A stretch of DNA of 64,000 bases from Pseudomonas sp. ANT_H4 (GTDB taxonomy: Bacteria > Pseudomonadota > Gammaproteobacteria > Pseudomonadales > Pseudomonadaceae): NCBI RefSeq assembly GCF_008369295.1, contig NZ_VOBG01000025.1, positions 1-64,000 of the forward strand, given 5' to 3'. How positions within the stretch are numbered: the stretch's first letter is position 1; every line of letters begins with the position of its first letter. The translations under genes were made by a program, and so were the position numbers. Shown here piece by piece: positions 15,041-23,649 of the stretch. A model generated the notes under the pieces. It searched no databases, had not been told where the DNA came from, and was given only the letters and a program-made list of their open reading frames with translations.

Positions 15041-15454
15041 TTACTCCCCACGAAGAGCCTTAATCAGGCCTTTAAATGAACCATTGAGTCGGGTGAACGC
15101 TGCCTCGAAATGAATTTCATTTTCCGTATACTTCGCAAGCTCGACTTGCTGATCCACGGTATTTTGGTCCAGGGACGGTTGATTTGGAATTCTGTAAAGT
15201 AAAGCTCTCTCATCAATTTCGGCTGCTGATCCGTTCCCAGCAATGTGCTTTAGGTTTGTTGTTTGTAAAGAAAACTGAGCATCCGTCATTCGCTTTGACT
15301 GGCTTGCAAGCAAGGCAGGAAAGTCCAAGTCGCGGGCCTTGAAATTTGGCGTATCGGCGTTAGCTATATTATTGCTCAGCACCTCCGCTCTTTGGCTGCG
15401 ATAAATTAACGCTCTTTCCGCAGAACCAACGGCTTTTTCAAAATTAATACTCAC
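15041..15454 (-). CDS. flgB: Orphan flagellar rod protein FlgB
   Basis: The 137-residue protein has the FlgB signature at the N-terminus (RSQRAEVLSNNIANADTPNF at residues 20-39), the PSLDQNTVDQQVELAKYTEN segment, and the C-terminal heptad region LNGSFKGLIKALRGE. This is the proximal rod subunit of the flagellar basal body. It is near full length but stands alone. None of its usual partners (flgC onward) is present, and it lies between copZ and a copper-regulated PtrA-like gene. A stray duplicated or imported copy is the likely explanation; the chromosomal flagellar operon should carry another. Confidence 0.88.
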   Translation of the reverse strand: MSINFEKAVGSAERALIYRSQRAEVLSNNIANADTPNFKARDLDFPALLASQSKRMTDAQFSLQTTNLKHIAGNGSAAEIDERALLYRIPNQPSLDQNTVDQQVELAKYTENEIHFEAAFTRLNGSFKGLIKALRGE

Positions 15455-15712
15455 GTCTAATCACCTTTGTGGAATTACCAGTCCCGACGCAATACGCATA
15501 TCGAACACTCAAGGTTAAATACAATGCATCAGCGTCGGCGAATTTCAGATCCTGTTCAGCTGTTCAAAAACCGTCGAATCTCTTTAAAAATGACAGGAAG
15601 CTTACAAAATTGTCATATATAAATTTTAATCGGTTAAATACGATGCAGTGTTACTTGGATGAGTGAGAGCTTACGAATTAATCCGCCTGCTATTCAATAG
15701 AAAAGTGGCAGC

Positions 15713-15728
15713 CTGACACAACTGTAAT
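15713..15728 (+). promoter_or_regulatory. CopR box 3 (PtrA-like copy 2)
   Basis: CTGACACAACTGTAAT matches CTGACAn5GTAAT. It lies 126 bp upstream of the start of the PtrA-like gene. Confidence 0.75.
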
Positions 15729-15853
15729 ATTCACCTAAGGTTTCTGACAGGGGATGAGTCCTAAAGTTATATCGAGCCTTGAGCTCAGCCCCCAAGAATC
15801 ATTTTTCAATGTGGATTCAACGGGATGACCAAAACTTATTCGAGGATACCCCC

Positions 15854-16060
15854 ATGAAATCCATTAAAACCCTGTTTGTCATAGCCGCTTTGACCGTCTC
15901 TTCTCTGGCGATGGCCGAAGGTGGCGGTGACCGGACGTTCGCGCGCATGGAGGCTGCAATGAAGAGGTCAATGGACGCGTACCAAATTGCCCAAAAGCAA
16001 GGCACTCAACCCCCAGTAGCCGAGAGCAAAGCCAACGCTGTCGACCAAGCCAAATATTGA
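15854..16060 (+). CDS. PtrA-like periplasmic protein, copy 2 (short)
   Basis: Starting at MKSIKTLFVIAALTVSS, the 68-residue product has a signal peptide to about residue 21. It continues with the family motif AEGGGDRTFARMEAAMKR and a short hydrophilic tail (KQGTQPPVAESKANAVDQ). This length and layout are closest to PtrA itself, a small periplasmic protein induced by copper through CopRS in P. aeruginosa. A CopR box lies upstream. An alternative upstream start at 15779 is unlikely because it would disrupt the signal peptide. Confidence 0.8.
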   Translation: MKSIKTLFVIAALTVSSLAMAEGGGDRTFARMEAAMKRSMDAYQIAQKQGTQPPVAESKANAVDQAKY

Positions 16061-16081
16061 ACGGCTCGATGCACTCCCAAG

Positions 16082-16097
16082 CTGACAGAAATGTAAT
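16082..16097 (+). promoter_or_regulatory. CopR box 4 (copA-copB operon)
   Basis: CTGACAGAAATGTAAT, identical to box 1. It lies 182 bp upstream of copA and immediately behind PtrA-like copy 2. Confidence 0.8.
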
Positions 16098-16278
16098 CAC
16101 CTCGGTGGTTAAAATGTGGCAATTTCTGAGCTCGCCTGCCCTATGAGTTTAGTCCTTTGCGGCGGCGGGCAAGGTTCATAGAGATTCGAGACGAGCTCCT
16201 GAGAGCCCGCTAACCTATAAGCATAATCCACAGCGTGTTTCACACGGTTTCCCTTTCGACTGACTGGATATAAACGGC

Positions 16279-18150
16279 ATGCATTCCAAAACCTCTAGGC
16301 GGACATTCGTTAAAGGCTTGGCCGCTGGTGGCATTCTCGGCGGCTTTGGCCTTTGGCGCACTCCTGTATGGGCAGTGACCAGTCCTGGTCTGCCGAGCGT
16401 ACTCACCGGCAACGAATTTGATCTGTTTATTGGTGAAACCCCGGTAAACATCACCGGCTCGCCACGCACGGCCATGACCATCAATGGCTCCTTGCCGGGA
16501 CCATTGCTGCGCTGGCGCGAAGGGGAAACGGTCACGCTGCGGGTAAAAAACCGCCTGGATCAGGACACTTCAATCCATTGGCACGGGATCATCTTGCCGG
16601 CCAACATGGATGGAGTGCCGGGCTTGAGTTTCCACGGCATCGCCCCCGATGGCATGTACGAGTATAAATTCAAGGTGCATCAGAACGGTACGTACTGGTA
16701 CCACAGCCACTCGGGCTTTCAGGAACAAGCTGGCGTATATGGCCCCATCGTGATCGATTCAAAAGAGCCGGAGCCTTTTCAGTACGACCGCGATTACGTG
16801 GTGATGCTGACCGACTGGACCGATGAAGATCCTGCTCGCGTCATGGCCAAGCTCAAGAAACAATCGGACTACTACAACCACCACAAGCGTACCGTGGGCG
16901 ACTTCATCGACGATGTCAGCGAGAAAGGCTGGTCCGCGACAGTGGCGGATCGGAAGATGTGGGCCGAAATGAAAATGAACCCCACCGATCTCGCGGACGT
17001 CAGTGGGGATACTTACACCTACCTCATGAACGGCCAGGCCCCCAACGGTAACTGGACAGGTATTTTTAAGCCGGGAGAGAAGCTGCGCCTACGCTTCATT
17101 AACGGCTCGGGTATGAGCTATTTCGACGTCCGTATCCCAGGCTTGAAAATGACCGTTGTGGCCGCCGACGGCCAGCACGTCAACCCGGTCAGCGTCGACG
17201 AATTCCGCATCGCCGTGGCAGAGACCTATGACGTGATCGTCGAGCCTGCCAGTCAAGAGGCGTATACCATTTTTGCCCAGTCCATGGATCGAACCGGTTA
17301 TGCGCGCGGAACCTTGGCCGTGCGCGAAGGATTGAAGGCGCCGATACCGGCGATTGATCCTCGCCCTCTTGTGACCATGGATGACATGGGGATGGGCGGT
17401 ATGGCCGGTATGGACCATGGCAGCATGGCGGGCATGGATGGCGGCGCTACGAAGCAAGGTGGCATGTCCGGTATGGCCGGCATGGATCACAGCAAAATGA
17501 CCGGCATGGGCCAGGATGACATGTCCAATATGACCGGTATGGACCACAGCAATATGGCAGGTATGGACCAGGGTGACATGTCCGGTATGGCAGGTATGGG
17601 CGGCATGGGCGGCATGGGCGGAGAGATGCAGACTCACCCCGCCTCCGAAACCAATAACCCCCTGGTTGACATGCAAGCCATGACCCCTACGCCGAAGCTC
17701 AACGATCCGGGTATTGGCTTGCGCAACAATGGCCGTCGCGTGCTTACCTACTCTGACCTTAAGAGCACTTTCCAGGATCCGGATGGCCGCGAGCCCAATC
17801 GCACCATTGAGCTGCACCTGACCGGTCATATGGAAAAGTTCGCCTGGTCATTCAACGGCATCAAATTCTCTGACGCCGAACCATTGCGCCTCAAGTATGG
17901 CGAGCGTCTGCGCATTACGCTGGTGAACGACACCATGATGACTCACCCCATCCACCTCCACGGTATGTGGAGTGACCTTGAGGATGAGAACGGGAAATTC
18001 ATGGTGCGCAAACACACGATCGACATGCCACCAGGAACCAAACGCAGCTATCGAGTCACCGCTGATGCGTTGGGTCGCTGGGCCTATCACTGCCACCTGC
18101 TATTCCATATGGAAATGGGCATGTTCCGTGAAGTACGGGTTGATGAGTAA
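16279..18150 (+). CDS. copA: Multicopper oxidase CopA (PcoA-like), periplasmic
   Basis: The 623-residue protein has a twin-arginine signal (SRRTFVKGLAAGG) and the four copper-ligand blocks of multicopper oxidases: HWHGIILPANMDG, YWYHSHSG, HPIHLHGMW and HCHLLFHMEMGM. Between residues about 365 and 455 lies a long Met/His-rich insertion built of repeats such as GMAGMDHGSM, MDHSKMTGMG and MDHSNMAGMD, as in Pseudomonas CopA. It oxidises and binds Cu(I) in the periplasm. It is first of the copA / His-rich / copB transcript with 12 bp to the next gene, and is preceded by a CopR box. Confidence 0.96.
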   Translation: MHSKTSRRTFVKGLAAGGILGGFGLWRTPVWAVTSPGLPSVLTGNEFDLFIGETPVNITGSPRTAMTINGSLPGPLLRWREGETVTLRVKNRLDQDTSIHWHGIILPANMDGVPGLSFHGIAPDGMYEYKFKVHQNGTYWYHSHSGFQEQAGVYGPIVIDSKEPEPFQYDRDYVVMLTDWTDEDPARVMAKLKKQSDYYNHHKRTVGDFIDDVSEKGWSATVADRKMWAEMKMNPTDLADVSGDTYTYLMNGQAPNGNWTGIFKPGEKLRLRFINGSGMSYFDVRIPGLKMTVVAADGQHVNPVSVDEFRIAVAETYDVIVEPASQEAYTIFAQSMDRTGYARGTLAVREGLKAPIPAIDPRPLVTMDDMGMGGMAGMDHGSMAGMDGGATKQGGMSGMAGMDHSKMTGMGQDDMSNMTGMDHSNMAGMDQGDMSGMAGMGGMGGMGGEMQTHPASETNNPLVDMQAMTPTPKLNDPGIGLRNNGRRVLTYSDLKSTFQDPDGREPNRTIELHLTGHMEKFAWSFNGIKFSDAEPLRLKYGERLRITLVNDTMMTHPIHLHGMWSDLEDENGKFMVRKHTIDMPPGTKRSYRVTADALGRWAYHCHLLFHMEMGMFREVRVDE

Positions 18151-18162
18151 AGGAGACGGGTT

Positions 18163-18435
18163 ATGAACACATATCTGAATCGTAAGTCGCTGATCGGTTG
18201 CGCCCTCGTCATTGGCCTATTAGGGGGAGTGCCCGTTGCACTGGCAGGAGAAAGCGGTGGCGATCATTCCCATCCAACTCCTGCATCATCAACGGACAAG
18301 CCAGAGTCAACCCAAAAACCCAAGACCAATGAATCCAAAACCGATCACAGTTCCATGGACCATGGCTCGATGGATCACAGCAAAATGAGCGATGAGTCGA
18401 TGGATCATGACCAAAAAACTAAAAAAGCGGATTGA
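18163..18435 (+). CDS. Small His/Met-rich periplasmic protein between copA and copB
   Basis: The start (MNTYLNRKSLIGCALV) follows AAGGAGACGGGTT, a strong ribosome site. A signal peptide to about residue 28 leads into a low-complexity, hydrophilic chain ending in repeats MDHGSMDHSKM...SMDHDQ that match those of CopA and CopB. A metal-sequestering role is likely by composition. The position suggests either a separated fragment of a longer CopB-type N-terminus or a dedicated copper buffer; both are inference. Confidence 0.75.
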   Translation: MNTYLNRKSLIGCALVIGLLGGVPVALAGESGGDHSHPTPASSTDKPESTQKPKTNESKTDHSSMDHGSMDHSKMSDESMDHDQKTKKAD

Positions 18436-18439
18436 GATC

Positions 18440-19507
18440 ATGACCAGTAATTTTTTACGCCCAACCCTGCTGGCACTGACCGTCTCCATCAGCCCCGCTT
18501 TTTTTGGCTTGGCGAACGCCGCTGAGGCAATGGATCCGTCGATGACCATGCCCTCGAGTTCGGACTCGAAACCCTCGGGGGTTCAAAAGTCGATCCCCGC
18601 CAAAGACAGCCAGATGGACCATTCCAAGATGGATCATGGTTCGATGGAGCCTATGGACCACAGTAAAATGAACATGGGCCAAGGCCAAGAAAAGCCGATG
18701 GACCATAGCAAAATGAATCATGGGCAAATGGATCAAGGCCAGATGGAAGGCATGGACCACAGCAAAATGAGTATGGATGCAAGGGCGACTACCACGAGCC
18801 GAACCCCTATTCCGGTACTGACCGACGCTGATCGTGAAGCCGCCTTTCCTCCGGTGGCTGGTCATGGCCTCTCTGACAAAAGCCTCAACACGTTCTTTCT
18901 CCTCGATCAGTTCGAGTATCAGGACGCTGACAACGGCAGTGCCCTGAGCTGGGACGCTACGGGATGGATCGGTGGGGACGTTGATCGTCTGTGGCTGCGT
19001 TCGGAAGGTGAACGTACCAACGGTGTAACCGAGAGCGCCGAACTCACAGCACTGTGGGGGCACTCGATCAGTCCGTGGTGGGACGTTGTTACCGGGGTGC
19101 GTCAAGATTTTAAACCAGGCTCGCCACAGACTTGGGGCGCTTTGGGTATCCAAGGGATGGCTCTCTACAACTTTGAAGCGGAAGCCACCGCATTCATTGG
19201 TGAGAACGGGCAGACCGCGGCTCGGTTAGAGGGCGATTACGACATTCTGCTTACCAATCGCTTGATCTTGCAGCCCACAGCCGAAATGAATTTTTACGGG
19301 AAAAACGACCCGCAACGCGGCATTGGTTCTGGTTTGGCCAATACCGAAGTAGGTTTGCGGTTGCGCTACGAGCTTGTCCGCGAGTTTGCCCCCTACATCG
19401 GCGTTACCTGGAGTCGCTCCTATGGCAAGACCGCAGACCTCGCTAGCGATGAAGGAGAGGATACGAACGAGGCGCGATTTGTCGTAGGTATTCGGATGTG
19501 GTTTTGA
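18440..19507 (+). CDS. copB: Outer-membrane copper protein CopB
   Basis: The start at 18440 (MTSNFLRPTLLALTVS) begins a signal peptide ending GLANA. A Met/His-rich repeat region follows (MDHSKMDHGSM, MDHSKMNMG, MDHSKMNHGQM, residues 50-115). The conserved CopB/PcoB beta-barrel domain comes next, starting near ADREAAFPPVAGH and ending AYGKTAD-type strands and FVVGIRMWF with the terminal aromatic of an outer-membrane protein. It binds copper at the outer membrane together with CopA. The full domain is present. Confidence 0.94.
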   Translation: MTSNFLRPTLLALTVSISPAFFGLANAAEAMDPSMTMPSSSDSKPSGVQKSIPAKDSQMDHSKMDHGSMEPMDHSKMNMGQGQEKPMDHSKMNHGQMDQGQMEGMDHSKMSMDARATTTSRTPIPVLTDADREAAFPPVAGHGLSDKSLNTFFLLDQFEYQDADNGSALSWDATGWIGGDVDRLWLRSEGERTNGVTESAELTALWGHSISPWWDVVTGVRQDFKPGSPQTWGALGIQGMALYNFEAEATAFIGENGQTAARLEGDYDILLTNRLILQPTAEMNFYGKNDPQRGIGSGLANTEVGLRLRYELVREFAPYIGVTWSRSYGKTADLASDEGEDTNEARFVVGIRMWF

Positions 19508-19705
19508 GAACCTTATATGAAAAGAACAATAAAAACGTTGGCTGCTGCCGGTGTGGTTGCAGTCATCATGGGGGCCGGCGTCGTGCATTTTGGTGTGTTC
19601 AACGTTGGGGCCGATGAACCCCACTCCGATCCCGTTTACGCACTTCTGTCCACTGCTCGGGATCGCTCGATTGCAGTGCGTTCACGCGACATTAAAGTCC
19701 CCGAC

Positions 19706-20559
19706 CTAGGCTCTGTACGTAAAGTATTGTCGCAAGCACCGCATAGCGCAGGCCAATGAGACCATCGCCGCAAAACTTGTTGCGAGCTTGTCGAAGTGCG
19801 TCACGATGCGACGGTTCTCCTTCAGCCAGCCAAACATGCGTTCGATGATGTTGCGCTGCCGATATTTGGGGCGATCAAAAAGTCGAGGCAATCCTGGCTT
19901 GGTTTTGCGCTTCATGCTTCGCAACGGAATGACTGGCTGCATGCGATAACGATCACAATACTGGCGCAGCGCTTCAGCGTCGTAACCCTTGTCAGCCAGC
20001 AACCAGCGGCAACGCTTGCGTGGGCGACCGCGCAGGCTGGGTATGCAAGCCTGATCGAGTAGCGGTTGGGCATAGGCTATATCGCTGGCTTGTCCGCCTG
20101 ACAACAGGAAACGCAGAGGCACACCATTGGCGTCGCACAGCATGTGAATCTTGGTCGTCAGGCCACCCCGGCTGCGCCCGAGCGCGTGGTCTTGCGGTTC
20201 TTCAAATCCCCTTTTTTCCCGGCACCTGATGAGGCCCGGGTTGCTCGTACGGCAGTGGAGTCGATCATCCATGTTTCCAAGTCAATCAAACCCTGCTCAT
20301 TCAATCGGATATGAAGACGCTTGAGCATCTGATCAAAAGCTCCGCAATCACGCCATCCTCGGAACCGTTGATAGATCGTTGACCAAGGGCCGAATCGTTC
20401 GGGCATGTCTCGCCAGGCTGCGCCAGAGCAAAGCACCCAGAGAATACCGTTTAGCATCAGGCGATCATCGGCCCGAGGGCGCCCGGTGCGCTGATTTTTG
20501 GTGAAGATATCTGCAACCAGATCCCAGGCTGCGTCGGGGAGTTCATACCGCTTTGCCAT
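19706..20559 (-). CDS. IS5-family transposase in two frames, probable programmed frameshift
   Basis: Frame one (20559-20158) starts MAKRYELPDAAWDLVADIF and carries the first catalytic Asp (LETWMIDSTAVRA). Frame two (20272-19706) carries SRGGLTTKIHMLCDANG, the second Asp in CRWLLADKGYDAEALR and the Glu region RNIIERMFGWLKENRRI. The overlap contains a GGGAAAAAAGGGG tract suited to ribosomal slippage, which would join them into one DDE transposase. The stop codon TAG of frame two uses the TA of the target duplication, so it is created by the insertion itself. Confidence 0.88.
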
Positions 20560-20629
20560 CTTGGCCTCCTGGCTTTAATGGCGGTGTATTTTACAGAAAA
20601 TCGTATTTCTTGGGTTTACGTACAGAGCC
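19709..20629 (-). mobile_element. IS5-family (IS427-group-like) insertion sequence
   Basis: The 921-bp element has perfect 15-bp terminal inverted repeats, GGCTCTGTACGTAAA, and a TA duplication (19707-19708 and 20630-20631). Its transposase is on the minus strand in two overlapping frames. Short TA/CTAG-type duplication, size and protein features fit the IS427 group of IS5. Confidence 0.92.
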
Positions 20630-21223
20630 TAAGCGATGAAGCTCTCATTCGTGCAGGTGCAGGCAATTACAACTCAATGTGCATTGGCTGCCACCTCGCT
20701 CCGAGTGTCGCTGGAACCGAGTTGAGTAAAAGCCTTTACCCGGCACCTCCAAATCTTTCAAAACTGGGCGTTGATGGAAATCCAGCTGCCGCCTTCTGGA
20801 TCATCAAGCACGGTATCAAGTCCACAGGCATGCCAGCCTGGGGCAAAAGCATGGCCGACCCCTACATCTGGGGGATGGTTGCTTTTCTTCAGCAGCTTCC
20901 CGCCTTGGATGCAGAGCAATATAAGGCCCTGACAGCAAGCAGCGATGGCCACCAACACGGTGGCGGCGAGACCAAAATGCATAACCATGAAGGACAGCAT
21001 GACGGTCAAAAAGAGGCTGCCGCTGGACATCATGATGCAGGCGGCGCTGAAGAAGTAGCTGAGTCCGACGATCATCATGACGACAAAAATAGTGCGCATC
21101 TTCATGATGAAGACGCAGCACCCTCTCAGGATGAAAGTACTGAGCATGCTCATACTGAGGGTGCAGATGCTCCTGCGGATCAGCCAAAAACTCATACCCA
21201 TGCTGATGGGAAGGAGCATACCC

Positions 21224-21691
21224 ATGCGAAATAACTTTCTTCGTCCTGGCCGGGCACTTCGCCTCGCTGCATTCGCGGCTCTGTTTATCAGTTCCGCTGG
21301 TCATGCAGCAGAATCGATGACGATCGACGTCCATCGTGACGCTAACTGTGGATGCTGCAAGAAGTGGATGCAGCACCTTGAAGCTAACGGCTTCACCGTC
21401 GTTGATCATGTAGAAACCAACATGAGCGCGGTCAAGCAGGGCCTGGGTGTTGCTCCGCGTCTCTCGTCATGCCACACCGCGGTGATCAACGGCAAGTTTG
21501 TTGAAGGCCACGTGCCTGCCGAGCAAATAGTTGCTTTGAGCAAACGCGACGACCTTATCGGGATAGCTGTGCCGGGCATGCCGGCAGGCTCGCCTGGCAT
21601 GGAGGTCGGTGGGAAGCAGGATGTTTATCAGGTCATCGGCCTGAGCAAAGCAGGTACTGACCAAGTGATTGCCGAGTACATGGCAAACTAA
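21224..21691 (+). CDS. copG: DUF411 periplasmic protein (CopG-like)
   Basis: The start at 21224 (MRNNFLRPGRALRLAAF) has AAGGAG upstream and overlaps the cytochrome stop by 11 bp. After a signal peptide (to about residue 27, GHAAES) comes the DUF411 motif DANCGCCKKWMQHLEANGF with CGCC, then the conserved SSCHTAVINGKFVEGHVPAEQI and GSPGMEVGG. The Cys and Met residues bind copper in CopG-type proteins, where a Cu(I)/Cu(II) redox function is proposed. Being downstream of the cytochrome it was probably cotranscribed; the IS may now reduce its expression. Confidence 0.88.
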   Translation: MRNNFLRPGRALRLAAFAALFISSAGHAAESMTIDVHRDANCGCCKKWMQHLEANGFTVVDHVETNMSAVKQGLGVAPRLSSCHTAVINGKFVEGHVPAEQIVALSKRDDLIGIAVPGMPAGSPGMEVGGKQDVYQVIGLSKAGTDQVIAEYMAN

Positions 21692-21720
21692 GTTTCAAAC
21701 TTTCCTTGATTCTTGCATGA

Positions 21721-22857
21721 TCACTGCCCGTGATCATGCAAGCGATGTGTGCTCTTGCTACGTTGTGCTATCAGCAGTATGAGCGCTATCGCAGAAAAAA
21801 CCGCGCCGGCATAAAATGTCATTGCTGAGCCATACGTTTGCCAAAATAACCCCGCAATCCCGCTTGCCAGCAACATGGATACACCACTCACCAGGTTGAA
21901 AATCCCGAAAGCGGTTCCTTTCAATTCTGCCGGTGTCGTGTCAGCGACAAGCGCAGCCAGTAGCCCCTGACTAAATCCCATATGAAGTCCCCATAGGGCG
22001 ACGCCGAGTATCAACATTGAGACGGACTCGGCACTGGCTAGAACCAGATCGGACAAGATCAGCAATATCAACCCGACCCTGAGGAGACTTGTGCGACTTA
22101 CACGGTCAGAGAGCTTCCCCACAGGGTAGGCCGAGAGCGTGTAGAACAAGGCCATCACCACCATTACTATCGGCACCCAGGTTGCAGACAACCCTGCTTG
22201 CTGAGCGCGCAAGCCCAGGAAGGCCTCACTAAAACGTGCCAGGGTGAACGAAAGCGCTGAGCTGAATGCTCGTGTTCGGACTCATCGACGCCAATAAAAA
22301 TCAGACTGACCGCTACCAACGCCGGTATCACCGCGATCCATAACACCAGTGGAATGTTTTCACTGAAGGCATACATCAGGCGGATGGCTACTGCTGGCCC
22401 GAGGAAGGCCCCTATCGTATCCATGGATTGACGTAAGCCGAAGCAAGCGACGGATATGCGGTGGCGATACATCAGCGACCAGGGCATCACGTGGAGCGCG
22501 GCGAATACCTTTGCCGATCCGATCCAGAAAGCGTGCGGTGAACACCATTTCTGCAGAGTGAGCCAATGGAAAGAGCGGCTTGGTGAGTGCCGCAAGACCC
22601 TAGCCAACCAGCAGCAAGCCCTTGAGACGACCGACGTAGTCGCTGATCGCCCCTGAAAACACTTTCACTATCAGGGCCGTCGCCTCCGCAATGCCCTCGA
22701 TCAGACCCAGAGTGATTATGCTGATGCCTAGAGTGCCCACCAGAAAGATAGGCAGCAAGCTATGAACCATTTCTGAAGAAAAGTCCATGAACAGGCTGAC
22801 GAAACCTAGCGCCCAGACCGTACGGGGAATGCTATGTGTAGCTATTGTCTCGGACAT
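21721..22857 (-). pseudogene. MFS transporter with several frameshifts
   Basis: Starting at MSETIATHSIPRTVWALGFV, the frame gives the first MFS helices (FMDFSSEMVHSLLPIF, GISIITLGLIEGIAEATALI). It then shifts at least twice between about 22350 and 22610 (segments GKGIRRAPRDALVADVSPP and FGLRQSMDTIGAFLGPAVA are in different frames), and again near 22200, before finishing in frame with GKLSDRVSRTSLLRVGLILL. All pieces are in order, so this is a recently decayed, near full-length 12-helix transporter. Substrate unknown. It is convergent with copG. Confidence 0.8.
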
Positions 22858-23156
22858 ATTCCAGTTTCCTTGGCTGTCGTCCGCAAGTGTATCTACAGCG
22901 TCCAGTGATTCTGTTGCGGCGAGCTCATATTGAGCTATCTGCTCAACAAACTTATAGGCGGTAGGATAGTAGGTGTTTGGCGGGTATCTATCTGTTGTTG
23001 AGCGCTGTTCTCGGCACGGTCCACTGGTTCTACCCATTTCGGTGATCCTTATCGTGGCATTACCGACTCACGAGACAATCATTTACGAAGCCTGACCTAT
23101 CAGCATGCGTATAGACAGGCCGCTAAATTAAGGAGCGCCGTTGCTGCTGGTTCTAC

Positions 23157-23172
23157 CTGACAGATTCGTAAT
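23157..23172 (+). promoter_or_regulatory. CopR box 5 (cus operon)
   Basis: CTGACAGATTCGTAAT fits the consensus exactly. It ends 35 bp before the first start codon of the operon; a TAAACT hexamer lies 21 bp downstream, leaving almost no room for a leader. Confidence 0.75.
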
Positions 23173-23207
23173 GGTATCGCCCGTCGCCAGCGACTAAACT
23201 TCCTCGC

Positions 23208-23549
23208 ATGAAACGCTATCTGCGGTTGTTCCTCATTTTTCTGATCAGCTTGGCGCTTCCCCTGAGCGGGATGGCGGGCATTCAGTCACCGACAGAACCT
23301 TGCCCGACGAACACGACGGGTATGACCATGATGGATGATATGAACCAGGACTGTTGCGGTGATATGAGCAGCTCCGCCGATCATGGCAAACCCTGCAAAC
23401 CTGGTCAGGAATGCAGGAGCGCCAGTCTGCTACAAGTGTTGTTGGGGAAACCTGCCACCCGTTTGTCCAGTCCGCAAATACTAACAATCTTCAGCGACTC
23501 CCTGTCTACTCAGGCTCCCTCCGGGGTGTGGCGACCGCCTCGCGCTTGA
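23208..23549 (+). CDS. Small Cys/Met-rich secreted protein heading the cus operon
   Basis: MKRYLRLFLIFLISLALPLSG is a clear signal peptide. The mature part has MTMMDDMNQDCCGDMSSSAD and CKPGQECRSASLLQVLLG, a cluster of Met, Cys and Asp suggesting metal binding. Proteins of this kind often precede CzcC/CusC genes in Pseudomonas; no function is assigned to them that I know. No Shine-Dalgarno sequence precedes the ATG, so a leaderless or short-leader transcript from the CopR box is possible. Confidence 0.65.
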   Translation: MKRYLRLFLIFLISLALPLSGMAGIQSPTEPCPTNTTGMTMMDDMNQDCCGDMSSSADHGKPCKPGQECRSASLLQVLLGKPATRLSSPQILTIFSDSLSTQAPSGVWRPPRA

Positions 23550-23649
23550 TTCCTGTACCCCACTGAGCCTCATCCCGCCCTGGCGCGGGATGGCATATCT
23601 GCGCGCGAGCCCAAGACACGCGCAGTGGATCATCACAGGAATCGTGAAC

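Larger units (their letters stand above)
19517..21234 (+). pseudogene. c-type cytochrome with His-rich tail, split by an IS
   Basis: The 5' part (MKRTIKTLAAAGVVAVIMG, membrane anchor or signal) runs to KVPDL at 19708, where the IS5-family element begins. The 3' part resumes at 20630 with SDEALIRAGAGNYNSMCIGC and haem motif CIGCH, then PAPPNLSK, STGMPAWGKSMADPYIWGMV (the Met ligand region). A tail of about 90 residues rich in His and Asp follows. Joining across the IS with one copy of the TA target restores an uninterrupted frame, so the gene was intact before insertion. It would have been a periplasmic electron carrier in the copper island; it is now disrupted. Confidence 0.88.

Noticed and set aside
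17370..17630. Repetitive DNA in copA that could suggest a repeat array
   Set aside because: It is in-frame coding sequence for Met/His-rich peptides (MDHS/GMAGM); there are no spacers of constant length as in CRISPR.
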